64,000 nucleotides of DNA from assembly GCA_031423015.1 (NCBI GenBank), contig JANPER010000221.1:17290-81289 (forward strand), written 5' to 3'. Origin of the DNA: DATGPD01 sp031423015. Lineage in GTDB: Bacteria > Planctomycetota > UBA1135 > UBA2386. The position numbers and the translations under genes were made by a program. A model generated the notes under the pieces. That model made no database searches, was not told where the DNA came from, and saw only the letters and a list, made by a program, of their open reading frames with translations. How positions within the stretch are numbered: position 1 is the stretch's first letter; every line of letters begins with the position of its first letter. Positions 53,533 through 63,038 of the stretch are shown here, in pieces.

Positions 53533-55122
53533 TCAATCTGGAGGGATGATCGACTTCGATGGCCGCTTGATGAGGTGCAGCTCGCGATCGTGGATCGGTG
53601 GATTCGAGCTGTGGAGGAGAATTTGTCCCTCCAGATAGAGATCGATCGCGGCGGCGTGGTTGCCGTTCAACGATGAGCTTGGGGCTAACAGGTAGATCTT
53701 CGATTGGGAGTCACCAGCGGGGCCGCCGTAGTAGGTTGCCTCCAGGTAGAAGGCGCCATACGGGCCGCTGCCGACGGGGGGCAAATCGAGATCGATGGGT
53801 GTTTGCAGGGGATGTTGGACCATGGGATCGCCAATGAGGCTGACGGTTCCTGGCTCATTCGTCGTGCTCCACAACCGATGGTACACCGCCAGATCCACGA
53901 GGTTGTCGGCGCCCGGATCGAAGGCGAGCCGGAGGTGCGGGGGAGTCGACGACGACGTGAGGCTGAACATGACCAGCGGCTCTGCGCTGCCGCCCTGTGG
54001 CGCTTGCGGCGTCAGGTTGACTGGGCAGACCTCGACCCCGCGCGGTTCTGCGCGCAGGCGCAGCGCGTCGGCGCGCTGATCGCCATCGACGTCTTGGAAC
54101 GCGGCGCAGCCCGGAGTGAACATCGCGCCAGGCTGTGCAACCGCGATTCCCTGCACGAGAACCTGTTCGAAGTCGATGCGGTACGCCGCGGTCTGGGTGA
54201 CGCCGGAGCCGACGCGATAGCTGATCAGTGCGCCATCCTCATCGACGGCGATCGGGCCACCTTCAACCCCCAGAACGTCGATGGGCCCGTTCTCCGGATT
54301 CGTGCCGATCGGCAGGGTGAGCGGGACTGGGCCCACGATGCCGCTGCTGTCCAGCAAGCGAGCGCACCAAGGGCCGTTGGCTGCGGCCCGGCTCAGCCAC
54401 AGTACGCGATCGCGACCCGCGACGCGCACGCGGGTGATGCGGCTGAGCACGTTGTTCGACGCGATGAGCGCGGTGCGCAGGCCGGTCGTGTTGTAGAGCG
54501 ATAGCCCAGCGGAGTTGGCGACGAGTGCTTCGGGCTCGCCGTCATTGTTGAAGTCGGCCCAGCCGATGCCGAACGCTGCGCCTTGCGTTGTCACCGCGCC
54601 GTTCGTGAGCTGCGTGAAGGTTGGCGTCGGACTCCAGGTGACGCGCCCGATGCGAAGCAGATCGGCGGTGCGATTGAGCCCGGCGACGAGGTGCGACGCA
54701 CCGTCGGTCGTGGCGGCCACCGTGCGGATGCCGCCCCACCCGGTGACGCTCAGCGGCGTTGCGACCGGACCGCCAGCGTAGGTCAACAACACTGGCGTTG
54801 CGCCACCCATGGCAATCATGGCGTCGGTGGCTGCGTTGGGCCGCGACAGGACAGCGATGTCATCGACGCTGCTGCCGACATTCCACGGCTGATAGCTGCC
54901 CCAGGTGTCCGGCCGGTAGAGGAGCCAAACGCTGTTGCCGGCCAGGATCGCGGCGTCGACGCGCCGCGCGCCGGCGTCGGGCACCAGGTTGCCGACCACG
55001 ATGCGTCGGAATGGACCGGTCGCCGCCGCGGGGGCGGGCCGTAGGTAGCACTGGCCGGCAAGCGTGGCCGACAACAGGACGGGGACCATGCAAGCGGGTC
55101 CCAAGCGTGAATGTTGCATCAT
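53533..55122 (-). CDS. Secreted VCBS/FG-GAP-repeat protein
   Basis: A 529-residue exported protein with a signal peptide near residues 1-24 (ACMVPVLLSATLAGQC). It holds VCBS/FG-GAP-like repeats with Ca2+-binding loops, IGWADFNNDGEPEALVAN and FQDVDGDQRADALRLR, and weaker units between. These form a beta-propeller usually found in surface-binding proteins. The C-terminal 150 residues are a separate beta domain (PHLRLAFDPGADNLVDLAVY) that is not the C-terminal domain seen in the SBBP protein. ATG 55122 or 55119 may start it. It converges with the CHAT gene. Confidence 0.8.
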   Translation of the reverse strand: MMQHSRLGPACMVPVLLSATLAGQCYLRPAPAAATGPFRRIVVGNLVPDAGARRVDAAILAGNSVWLLYRPDTWGSYQPWNVGSSVDDIAVLSRPNAATDAMIAMGGATPVLLTYAGGPVATPLSVTGWGGIRTVAATTDGASHLVAGLNRTADLLRIGRVTWSPTPTFTQLTNGAVTTQGAAFGIGWADFNNDGEPEALVANSAGLSLYNTTGLRTALIASNNVLSRITRVRVAGRDRVLWLSRAAANGPWCARLLDSSGIVGPVPLTLPIGTNPENGPIDVLGVEGGPIAVDEDGALISYRVGSGVTQTAAYRIDFEQVLVQGIAVAQPGAMFTPGCAAFQDVDGDQRADALRLRAEPRGVEVCPVNLTPQAPQGGSAEPLVMFSLTSSSTPPHLRLAFDPGADNLVDLAVYHRLWSTTNEPGTVSLIGDPMVQHPLQTPIDLDLPPVGSGPYGAFYLEATYYGGPAGDSQSKIYLLAPSSSLNGNHAAAIDLYLEGQILLHSSNPPIHDRELHLIKRPSKSIIPPD

Positions 55123-55317
55123 TGGCAGGACTTCGAAGGTGTGGTGGGCAACGGCCGTCGTGTCGTGGAGCGTCGGCCGAGTTTCAAGAAAGCGGGCGCT
55201 CTGGTAATTCATCGCGCGGTCGGAGCGCACGCCAGGGGGTCAGTGCATTGGCGGAGCGGCGCCGCCGGCCGAGTTGACGGAACTTGCTTCTTGCGCTCAA
55301 GCGGTTACAGCGGCCGC

Positions 55318-55977
55318 GTGAACCGCGCCGACAAGGCCGCGCGCATCCTGCGCATCCTCGACCAGCTGTATCCGGCGCCGCCGATTCCACTCGCGCACGA
55401 CGATCCGTTCACCCTGCTGGTGGCGGTCGTGCTGTCGGCGCAGACCACGGATGCGCGCGTCAACCTGGTGACTCCCGCGCTCTTCGCGGCCGCCGCGACC
55501 CCACTGGCCATGGCCGAACTCGGGGTGCCGACGATCCTGCGTCACATCCGAACCTGTGGTTTGGCACCGACCAAGGCGAAGAACATCGCGGCGCTGGCGC
55601 GCCTCCTCGTCGATCGCCACGGCGGCGACGTGCCGCGTGAATTGGCAGCGCTGCAAGCCTTGCCCGGCGTTGGCCGCAAGACCGCGAGCGTGGTCTTGGC
55701 GCAAGCGTTTGGCGTGGCTGCCTTCCCCGTTGACACGCACATCCATCGCCTTGCAGCGCGTTGGGGTCTGTCCAACGGGAGCAATGTGCGCCAGACGGAG
55801 GACGACCTGTGCCGCGTGTTCCCGCGTGACACCTGGATTCGACTGCACCTGCAGCTGATCCAGTTCGGCCGCGAGCACTGTCCGGCTCTGCGCCACGACG
55901 CTGCGCGTTGTCCGATCTGCGCCTTTGCTGCGCCCGGCAAGCGCGCGGGCCGGGGTGCGCGACTCGGCGGCGCTTGA
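55318..55977 (+). CDS. nth: Endonuclease III (DNA glycosylase/AP lyase)
   Basis: A base-excision repair enzyme of 219 residues that removes oxidised pyrimidines. It has FTLLVAVVLSAQTTDARVN, the HhH motif LPGVGRKTASVVLAQAFG with the catalytic Lys, and VDTHIHRLAARWG with the catalytic Asp. The C-terminal cysteines are C-x9-C-x2-C (HCPALRHDAARCPIC) without the fourth Cys of the canonical C-x6-C-x2-C-x5-C site, so a normal [4Fe-4S] cluster is doubtful. The GTG at 55318 gives the family N-terminus. It is divergent from the VCBS gene. Confidence 0.93.
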   Translation: MNRADKAARILRILDQLYPAPPIPLAHDDPFTLLVAVVLSAQTTDARVNLVTPALFAAAATPLAMAELGVPTILRHIRTCGLAPTKAKNIAALARLLVDRHGGDVPRELAALQALPGVGRKTASVVLAQAFGVAAFPVDTHIHRLAARWGLSNGSNVRQTEDDLCRVFPRDTWIRLHLQLIQFGREHCPALRHDAARCPICAFAAPGKRAGRGARLGGA

Positions 55978-56122
55978 GCAAGGGTTTTTTGCCGACTGAC
56001 TCCCCTGGCCCCTTGCCCGATGTGTCTGCGCGCTCGACCATCCTGCACCTTCCCCGGCGCGCGCGGTAGCAGGCATGCCTCTTTGGCTCCCCTGCGCGCG
56101 CAGCGACTGGTGCCAATCACAA

Positions 56123-57160
56123 ATGAACAACTTCTCGCCCCTGATTCTTGGTCTGTTGACCTTGTCGCCGCTCGCCGCCCAAGTCGATGCTGCCCCCGCG
56201 CCTGCTGCGCCCGCGAAATCGAATCACGTCTGGTTCGCTGACTTCGACAAGGCGGTCGAGGCGGCCACCGCACAAAAGAAAGACCTGCTCGTCGACTTCA
56301 CCGGCTCGGATTGGTGCGGCTGGTGCATCAAGTTGCACGAGGAGGTCTTCGCCCACGACGCCTTCTTGCAAAGCGCGCAGAAGAGCTTCGTGCTGGTCGC
56401 CCTCGACTTCCCCAACGCCGAGGAGATCAAGGCCAAGGTGCCGAACCCCAAGCGCAACCAGGAGCTGGCGCAGAAGTACGGCGTGCAGGGCTACCCGACG
56501 GTGCTGTTGATGACGCCGGCCGGCGACGTGTTCGGCAAGAGCGGCTATGCCCCGGGTGGGCCAGAGAAGTACGCCGAGGTCATCAACGGCATGCTCGAGA
56601 CCGGCAAGCGTCGCATGGCCGAAGTGGCGTCGCTCACCGGGTCGTTCACCAAGGTGAAGGAAGGCAAGGAGCGCGATGCAGTCGTGGCGACCGCGGTGAC
56701 CATGCTCGCGGGGATGACCGGCGAAGACGTCGGCGTCGACAAGGTGGCGGAGATTGCCAAGAACGCGGTCGCGTCGACTGATGCCGCGATCGTCGAGCAA
56801 GCGGTGAACGCGTTGGTCAAGGCCGGCCAGGCCGATGCCGCGACTCAGGCCAAGGCTCTCGAACTGGACCCCAAGAACGAGAAGGGGCTCTACGAGATGA
56901 TCGTGAAGGCCAAGATGACCTCGGTGCAAGACGACGACAGCGCCAAGGCGTTCCTCGGCGACCTCGACAAGCTGGTGGCGCTCGGCATCAAGAACAAGGA
57001 GGCGCTGACCGAGATGCTGTTCAACGCCATGCGTTGGGCCAAGGGCCCGCTGAAGGACGAAGATGCCGCCAAGAAGTGGGCTACGGCCCTCGAGAAGCAC
57101 GTCGAGGGGACGCCCGAGGCGCAGAAGTACGCCGACATGATCAAGCAGGTCCGCGGCTAG
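56123..57160 (+). CDS. Secreted thioredoxin-fold protein
   Basis: A 345-residue exported protein. The signal peptide (MNNFSPLILGLLTLSPLAAQ) is followed by a thioredoxin domain of the type VDFTGSDWCGWCIKLHEEVF, with the redox pair CGWC at 65-68 and YGVQGYPTVLLMTPAGDVFG holding the cis-Pro. The last 180 residues are helical and Lys/Ala-rich, with tetratricopeptide-like spacing. Such proteins keep thiols reduced or act as disulfide chaperones outside the cytoplasm. The ATG at 56123 was chosen for the signal peptide. Confidence 0.88.
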   Translation: MNNFSPLILGLLTLSPLAAQVDAAPAPAAPAKSNHVWFADFDKAVEAATAQKKDLLVDFTGSDWCGWCIKLHEEVFAHDAFLQSAQKSFVLVALDFPNAEEIKAKVPNPKRNQELAQKYGVQGYPTVLLMTPAGDVFGKSGYAPGGPEKYAEVINGMLETGKRRMAEVASLTGSFTKVKEGKERDAVVATAVTMLAGMTGEDVGVDKVAEIAKNAVASTDAAIVEQAVNALVKAGQADAATQAKALELDPKNEKGLYEMIVKAKMTSVQDDDSAKAFLGDLDKLVALGIKNKEALTEMLFNAMRWAKGPLKDEDAAKKWATALEKHVEGTPEAQKYADMIKQVRG

Positions 57161-57182
57161 AAGCGCCGCGCGCGGTCCGCGC

Positions 57183-58031
57183 TCAGCTGTCGGGCTTCTT
57201 GGCCGGCATGCCCAGTGTGCGTCGCACCGCCTGCTTCATCGACTTCCAGCCGCTGCGCAGTGAGTGCCGCATTCTCTCGAGCGGCATCGCCACTGTGCCC
57301 TTCCACTTTTCGTCGGGTCGCGCCTGGAACAACGTGCTGTGCGTCGTGCCGTTCCAGTGCGCGGGTGGCTCCGCGGTGTAGTAGTAGGCGGCGAACGACT
57401 TGCGCGACATGCCGTCGGGCGCGCTCAGCGGCGTGACGCCGTGGTAGCTGGTCTCGCTGGTCTCGAACACCACGCAGCGGTTCAGGATCGGCACGAACGA
57501 GTGCCAGCACTTCTTCACGTCCTTGTCCCACAGCTCGATGCGCCCGCCCCAGTCTTCTTGCCACGTCGGGTTGAAGTAGATCAGGATGTTGAGCCGCCGG
57601 TGCCAGCCGCGGTCTTCGAGGATGTTGAAGTCGACGTGCACGTCGAGCCGGCCGCCGGGTCCGGTCTGGTGCATGCCGCCGCCGTCGAGCTTGTCGTCGG
57701 CGAGCAGCTCAGGGATGCCGGTGATGTAGACCAGGTCGTCGAGAAACTCCTGCGACGCGAGCGCGCGGTGCAACGCGAGCACCGGCGGCGGGAACTTGGT
57801 CGAGTCGGTGACTTGCAGCTTCAGCTTCTCGTTCACGCTCTTGAACGTGAGCCCCAGGCGCTGCGCCTCGTCGAAGCTCGGCATCGCCCGCGTCACCTCG
57901 CGCGCAAACGCGTCTTCGAGGAAGCCGTCGATCTTGAAGAACGGGAACGGCTGCGCGCTCAGCCATTGCTGGCGTAGCTGCTCCCGGTCGTAGGGCTTGA
58001 TGGTGCGCGGGGCGGTGGTCGAAGCGCTCAT
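57183..58031 (-). CDS. 2-oxoglutarate/Fe(II)-dependent oxygenase (prolyl-hydroxylase-like)
   Basis: A 282-residue cytoplasmic 2OG-Fe(II) oxygenase. The HxD...H iron triad is H132 and D134 (GGRLDVHVDFNILEDRGWHR) and H197 (ETSETSYHGVTPL); the Arg for 2-oxoglutarate is near 210 (SRKSFAAYYYT). RLNILIYFNPTWQEDWGG and LWDKDVKKC complete the family pattern of prolyl 4-hydroxylase-like and glycan-modifying oxygenases. The neighbouring glycosyltransferase operon suggests, but does not prove, a sugar or surface substrate. The start at 58031 follows the family N-terminus. Confidence 0.85.
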   Translation of the reverse strand: MSASTTAPRTIKPYDREQLRQQWLSAQPFPFFKIDGFLEDAFAREVTRAMPSFDEAQRLGLTFKSVNEKLKLQVTDSTKFPPPVLALHRALASQEFLDDLVYITGIPELLADDKLDGGGMHQTGPGGRLDVHVDFNILEDRGWHRRLNILIYFNPTWQEDWGGRIELWDKDVKKCWHSFVPILNRCVVFETSETSYHGVTPLSAPDGMSRKSFAAYYYTAEPPAHWNGTTHSTLFQARPDEKWKGTVAMPLERMRHSLRSGWKSMKQAVRRTLGMPAKKPDS

Positions 58032-58374
58032 GGCAGAAGTCAGGGGCTTTCCCTCGATACGGTCGCGGCGAACGCGCGGCGTCGGTCGTGAGACCAGGCC
58101 GAGCATCTTCGCGGCGCCGGGACTCTGTTTCCAGACGGTGGACGACTTGCGAGGACAGAGCGGACATCGACGCCTGCATGCCAACGCCCGCAGCCTCTTG
58201 GTGGTTTTCGTCCCAGCGCGACCCGCAATGCGCCCAAAGGCCGCGATGGGGAGGGGGCGTGGACCCCAACTGCCTCAGGCTGGCATGCTGGCTCGGGGGG
58301 TGCCGACTGCCGCCACGGCCCGATCTCTCGCTTGCATCGGAGCCAGCCGCCCCGTAGCTCAGGCAGCCTCGTCC
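58032..58374. promoter_or_regulatory. Divergent region before the glycosyltransferase operon
   Basis: A 343 bp region between the divergent oxygenase and glycosyltransferase genes. It must hold promoters for both. I do not see a clear promoter, riboswitch or palindrome. A longer N-terminus for the glycosyltransferase (ATG 58285) would shorten it. The stretch CCCCGTAGCTCAGG near 58350 resembles a tRNA 5' end but no tRNA fold follows. Confidence 0.3.
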
Positions 58375-59127
58375 GTGGAGTCTGCCGCCGAAGTCCCGCT
58401 GCGCGTGTCGCTCGTGATCCCCATGCACGATGAAGAAGACAACGTCGTGCCGTTGCTGGAGGAAGTCGAGACCGCGCTGGCCGGCGTATGGCCGTTCGAG
58501 GTGGTCTTGGTGGACGATTGCAGTCGCGACGCGACGCTTTCACGGGCGTGCGCGTTCAAGGCCGCAGGCGCAACCGCCGGCGCGCGCGCCTGGCTACGGA
58601 TCCTGCACCTGGAACGTCAGGTCGGCCAGAGTGGCGCGGTCCTCGCCGGCGTCGAGCGTGCGCGCGCGCGCCTCATCGCCACGCTTGACGGTGACCGCCA
58701 GAACGACCCGGCCGACGTGCCGCGCTTGCTCTCGCTGGTCGAGAGCGGCGCTTGCGATGGCGTCGCGGGGGTGCGCGTGCGCCGACAAGACTCCTTCGTG
58801 CGGCGCGTCAGCTCGCGCATCGGCAACGGGGCGCGCAATTGGATCACTGGCGACCGCGTGACCGATGCGGCCTGTGGCGTGAAGGTCTTGCCGCGCGCCG
58901 CGTTTCTCAAGGCGCCGCGCTTCAACGGCATGCACCGCTTCATGCCCACGCTGATGCGCTACGTCGGCTTGCGCATCGTGGAAGAACCCGTGAACCATCG
59001 GCCCCGCGGCGCTGGCCGCGCCAAGTACGGCATCGGTAACCGCGCGCTGCGCGGCTTGCGCGATTGCCTGGCGATCCGTTGGTATCGCCGGCGCATCGTG
59101 GAGCCGCGGGTCGAGCGCGAATGGTAG
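58375..59127 (+). CDS. Family 2 glycosyltransferase (DPM1/ArnC-like)
   Basis: A GT-A fold glycosyltransferase of 250 residues. It starts SLVIPMHDEEDNVVPLLEEV, then VVLVDDCSRDATL, QVGQSGAVLAGVERAR, TLDGDRQNDPADVPRLL (DxD-like metal site) and DAACGVKVLPRAAF, the pattern of polyprenol-phosphate mannose/glucose synthases. The C-terminus lacks membrane helices. It probably makes a lipid-linked sugar for the GT39 enzyme encoded next, with which it overlaps by seven bases. The GTG at 58375 fits the family N-terminus; ATG 58285 is possible. Confidence 0.88.
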   Translation: MESAAEVPLRVSLVIPMHDEEDNVVPLLEEVETALAGVWPFEVVLVDDCSRDATLSRACAFKAAGATAGARAWLRILHLERQVGQSGAVLAGVERARARLIATLDGDRQNDPADVPRLLSLVESGACDGVAGVRVRRQDSFVRRVSSRIGNGARNWITGDRVTDAACGVKVLPRAAFLKAPRFNGMHRFMPTLMRYVGLRIVEEPVNHRPRGAGRAKYGIGNRALRGLRDCLAIRWYRRRIVEPRVEREW

Positions 59128-60653
59128 GGCTGCTCTACCTGCTCGCCGCCGCCGTGGTGTTCCTTCCGGGGATCATCAACCCGGACGACTGGACGGGCAC
59201 TGAAGGGCGGCGCGTGTTGATCGCGCTCGAGATGTTGCAGCACGGCGATTGGTTGGTACCGACGCTCGGTGGCGAGCCCATGCTGTCGAAGCCGCCGCTG
59301 CACTCCTGGGTGCTCGTTGGCATCGCGCGCTGGGTCGGAACCGATCCCTGGATGATGCGGCTGCCCGGCGCGTTCGCGTTCGGTGGCCTCGCCTGGCTGG
59401 CCCACGGGCTGGTCACTCGTTCGCACGGCGCTGCGGCCGCTTGGTGCGCCGGGCTCGGCACGCTGCTGTCGCCGTTGGCCGTGGCGCTGGTGCCGCGCGC
59501 CGAGATCGATCCGCTCTTCGCGGCGCTCGCCGCTGCGTCGATCCTGTTGCTGTCGCGCGGCGCGGCGTTCGCATCGAGGTCGAGCCTGCTCATCGGCGGC
59601 GTGATCGCCGGGCTCGCCATTTTGGTGAAGGGGCCGCCCTTCTTCATGCTGCTGGCCGGGACGGCTGCCGTCTGGATTCGCCGACGCCAGGCGCGTGGAC
59701 TCGGACTGGCCCTGTTGGTGATGGCCATCGCGCCTGCGCTGTACTACGTGGCGCTGGGCCGCGCCGTGGCCGGCCTCGACACGCTGATCGACGTCGCCGC
59801 CGTCGAGAGCGTTGGGCGCCTGACGCTCTTTGATTGGGAACACGTACTCGACACGCCGCTGCACTTTGGGCGCGCACTGCTGTCGTCGCTGCCTTTTGGT
59901 CTGTTGCTGTTCTTCGAGTACCGGGGCGAGCGGCCCGCCGAGCCCGACCGCGGCGAAGCGTTCCTGCGCATGGTCGCGGCCGCCGCGTTCTCGACGGTGC
60001 TGATCCTCGCGCTGTTTCCGGCCCGGCCGCCGCGCTACCTGCTGCCGGCGGTTCCACTCTTCTTCGTGGCCGTCAGCCCCTCGGTCGCGGCGTTTCTGCG
60101 CGTGCCGGTGCTGCCGGCGCTCGGGCGCGGCATCGTGCGCGGCCTGGCGCTCGTCGGCGCGGTCGGCCTGTGCGCGACGCCTTGGCTACCCGCGCCGTGT
60201 GGCGCGCGCACGGCACTCGGTCTGTTGTTCGCGGCCATGCTGCCGCTCTTGGTCATCAATGGTCGGCGCGCCGTGATCGCCATGCTGGCCTTGCCGGTCG
60301 TCGCCATGTGGACCGTCTTCGCTCCGTTCGCCCAGCATCGAGCGCACTGGCGCGAGCCGTATGCGCATGCGGGGGCGACTCTCGCGCGTGTGCTGGCCGA
60401 GCGCCAGGCCAGCGACCTCGCCACGTTGTTGCACGTGGCGTCGCCGATCCTGTTGCACGCTGGCGTCCTGCCGCCCGGCGACGAGTTGGCACAGCGCGAG
60501 CCGCACGCGCGTTGGCTGCTGACCGAAGCGGATGCCAAGCCGCAGGAAGCCTGGGAACACGTGGCCAAGGCGACGCTGCCGCCGAAGGACTACGTGATCC
60601 GCGCGCGCGTTCAATTGCCGCGGCGCGCCGTGTTGTTGTGGGAGCACATGTGA
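59121..60653 (+). CDS. Family 39 membrane glycosyltransferase (ArnT/PMT-like)
   Basis: A 510-residue membrane protein with about eleven helices. The N-terminal loop has the acidic pair of GT39 enzymes (PDDWTGTEGRR) and LEMLQHGDWLVPTLGGEPML, then SKPPLHSWVLVGIARW, typical of ArnT. It transfers sugars from polyprenol-phosphate donors on the outer face of the membrane. It overlaps the GT2 gene before it and the GT9 gene after it by seven and four bases, so all are co-translated. The acceptor is unknown. Confidence 0.88.
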   Translation: MVGLLYLLAAAVVFLPGIINPDDWTGTEGRRVLIALEMLQHGDWLVPTLGGEPMLSKPPLHSWVLVGIARWVGTDPWMMRLPGAFAFGGLAWLAHGLVTRSHGAAAAWCAGLGTLLSPLAVALVPRAEIDPLFAALAAASILLLSRGAAFASRSSLLIGGVIAGLAILVKGPPFFMLLAGTAAVWIRRRQARGLGLALLVMAIAPALYYVALGRAVAGLDTLIDVAAVESVGRLTLFDWEHVLDTPLHFGRALLSSLPFGLLLFFEYRGERPAEPDRGEAFLRMVAAAAFSTVLILALFPARPPRYLLPAVPLFFVAVSPSVAAFLRVPVLPALGRGIVRGLALVGAVGLCATPWLPAPCGARTALGLLFAAMLPLLVINGRRAVIAMLALPVVAMWTVFAPFAQHRAHWREPYAHAGATLARVLAERQASDLATLLHVASPILLHAGVLPPGDELAQREPHARWLLTEADAKPQEAWEHVAKATLPPKDYVIRARVQLPRRAVLLWEHM

Positions 60654-61717
60654 ACGCGGCCACGACGCAGGCGTGCGATGTCCTGCTGGTGCGGCTGTCG
60701 GCCATGGGCGACATCGTGCATGCATTGGGGGCCATGCAGGCCTTGGCACGAGCGCGGCCGGCGTGGCGCTTGCACGTAGCGGTGCAACGCGAGTTCGCGC
60801 CGCTGTACGCGCAACTCGATTGGGTTGCGTCGATCGTCGAGCACGATCGGCGCGCGGTCCTGCTCGGCTTCGCCCGCTTGATGCGCCGATTGCGGGCGTT
60901 GCGTTGTGATCTGGCGCTCGACCTGCAGGGCAACTGGAAGAGCGCGCTCGCGGTGTGCGCGTCGGGCGCACCACGTCGTATCGGCATCGCGTCGACCTGG
61001 CGCCGTGAGCCGGGCAGCGCGCGCCTGTTGACCGAACGGATCGCGGCCAGCCAGCCGGTGCCGCATCCCGCACACCTGGCCCTCGATGTGGTGCGAGCCG
61101 TGGCCCCCGAGGCCGTGCCGACCCCGTCGCGCTTGATCGCGACCGAGGCCGAAGTAACACACGAAGCTGCGGCGTTGCGCGCACTCGGCGTCGACCCCGG
61201 GCTGCCGTTCCTGTTGCTCGTGCTCGGCGACCCAGCCGACAATCGGAGTTGGCCGGCAACCTCGGCGGCAGGCGCGGCACGAGCTTGTGCGTGGCCTGCG
61301 ATCGTGGTGGTGGGGCCACGGGAGCCCGTCGGCATGCCCCTGCCGCCCGGCATTCCCCTGCTGCGGCACGCGCGCGGCGAGCTGCGTCGGCTGATCGCGC
61401 TGGGCGCGTTGTTGGCGCGTGCCGAGGGTCGCGCGATCGGGCCCGACCAGGGCGTGATGCACGTGCTCGCGGCGTGCGGCGCGGACGTCACCGTGCTGTT
61501 CGGGCCGCAGGATCCGGCGCGCTCGGCGCCGCTGCGGGCGCGCGTATCGGTGCACCCAAACCCGCCCGCCTGCATGCCGTGTCGGTGCCGCACCTGCGAT
61601 CACGCGCAGGGCCCGGTGTGCATGCGGTTCGAGCCCGACCAGGCGATGTCGCCAGCTGAGCACGGCTGCCGCGAAGGCCCGCCGATCACAGTCGCCAAAC
61701 CGCGCGGTCAGAAGTGA
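60650..61717 (+). CDS. Family 9 glycosyltransferase (heptosyltransferase-like)
   Basis: A 355-residue GT-B glycosyltransferase of the GT9 family, which includes lipopolysaccharide heptosyltransferases. It starts VLLVRLSAMGDIVHALGAMQ, has DLALDLQGNWKSALAV, GIASTWRREPGSA and C-terminal AIGPDQGVMHVLAACGADVT, then VLFGPQDPARSAP. A cluster of Cys near the end (CMPCRCRTCDHAQGPVC) could bind metal. It begins at a GTG overlapping the GT39 stop by four bases and ends overlapping the next gene by four bases. Confidence 0.9.
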   Translation: MNAATTQACDVLLVRLSAMGDIVHALGAMQALARARPAWRLHVAVQREFAPLYAQLDWVASIVEHDRRAVLLGFARLMRRLRALRCDLALDLQGNWKSALAVCASGAPRRIGIASTWRREPGSARLLTERIAASQPVPHPAHLALDVVRAVAPEAVPTPSRLIATEAEVTHEAAALRALGVDPGLPFLLLVLGDPADNRSWPATSAAGAARACAWPAIVVVGPREPVGMPLPPGIPLLRHARGELRRLIALGALLARAEGRAIGPDQGVMHVLAACGADVTVLFGPQDPARSAPLRARVSVHPNPPACMPCRCRTCDHAQGPVCMRFEPDQAMSPAEHGCREGPPITVAKPRGQK

Positions 61718-62883
61718 CGGCGGACGCCAACGTCGCGTCGCGCGCTCACCCAGCGTGGCGAGTCGCGCTCGGTGTCGCGGTGCTGGCCTACCTCGCCGTT
61801 GTCGTGCGCTGCGCTTGGCTAGGCGACGACGCCTACATCACGCTGCGCGTGGTCGAAAATCTGGCCGACGGTCATGGTCTGCGTTGGAACGCGGCCGACC
61901 GCGTGCTGGTGAGCACGCATCCGCTGTGGCTCTTGCTGCTCGGTGGCCTGCGCTCTCTGACGGGCGAGGTGTACTTCACCACGATCTTCTGCTCGATCAC
62001 GCTGTCGATCGCCGCGATTGCGATGATCATGCGCGGCGCGGGCTCGACCCCGGCGGCGGTCGCCGCCGTCAGCGTCTTGTTGTCGAGCCGCGCCTTCGTC
62101 GACTACTCGACCTCGGGACTGGAGAACCCGCTGGCGCACGCCTTGATTGCCGTGTTCGCCGCGATCGCGTTGCGCGCCGCAGGCACCCGGGCGGCCCTGT
62201 TCTGGCTCAGCTTCGTCGGTGGGTTATTGATGTGCACGCGCTACGACCTCGTTCTGGTGGTCGCGCCAGCGATCGTCGTGGCCTGGTGGCGACTCCGCAG
62301 CGTGGGGGCCGCGTTGGTGGTGGCTCTTGGGTTGCAGCCACTGTTCGCCTGGCTCGCGTTCGCCACCCTCTACTTTGGTTCGCCCTTGCCGATGCCGAGC
62401 CACGCCAAGTTGCTCGCGACCGGGATCCCCCTCTGTGACATGCTCGTGCAGGGATGGAGCTATGTGGTTGCAACGTTGGTCAATGACCCGGTAACCATCG
62501 TGTTCTGTGCCGGAGGTGTCCTTGCCGGGTTGATGAGGCGAGTCAGCTGGCCACTGTCGCTCGGCGCTTCGATGTATGTCGCCTACACCGTTCGGATCGG
62601 CGGCGACTTCATGTTGGGTCGCTTTTTCACGGTGCCGTTGTTGCTGGGCGTGATCTGTGGTGCACGTGTCGCCCGCCGCCCGTGGTTGTCACTCGTGCTC
62701 ACCCTCGGCGTGCTGGCCGGCGGCTTGTGGTCGCCTCGGCCACCGCTGCTGAGTCGACCAAGCGATCAGGGACCAGGCACGGTCGCGCATGGGATCAACG
62801 ACGAACGCAGCGTCTACTACTCAGCGCGGCAGAGCCGCAACCAACGAGACGCGAGGGCGGCTGCATGAACGGCTCTGCCGCGA

Positions 62884-62986
62884 GTCGTGAGCCGTAAGAC
62901 GTAAGCCCTAAGTCCCAGACCGCTGTCTGACCGCCTCACCATCGCCGCCTGTCCGCGTTCTGGACTTACGTCTTACGTCTCATGAC
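62884..62986. repeat. MITE-like element with 22-bp inverted ends
   Basis: A 103-bp segment whose first 22 and last 22 bases are inverted repeats with two mismatches. Inside are heptad-type units (TAAGACG, TAAGCCC, TAAGTCC). No transposase gene is present, and I see no clear target-site duplication. It lies within the interrupted GT-C gene, suggesting that it inserted there. The 11-mer GCCCTAAGTCC is shared with the palindrome cluster at 32032-32055. Confidence 0.55.
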
Positions 62987-62987
62987 T

Positions 62988-63038
62988 TTCCACAGCCGAA
63001 GCATCTTCGCGCTTCGCGAAGATGCTTCGGCTGTGGAA
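62988..63038. repeat. Perfect 24-bp palindrome, 3-base loop
   Basis: The 24 bases at 62988-63011 (TTCCACAGCCGAAGCATCTT to CGCG) and 63015-63038 are exact inverted repeats around CTT. It starts one base after the MITE-like element. A stem of this length, perfect over 24 bp, is not expected by chance. It may be a terminator, a transposon end, or a hairpin element of the REP type. Confidence 0.75.

Noticed and set aside
58345..58420. tRNA-like 5' end (CCCCGTAGCTCAGG)
   Set aside because: No anticodon stem or T-loop (GGTTCRANNCC) follows, and the stretch overlaps the start of the glycosyltransferase reading frame.
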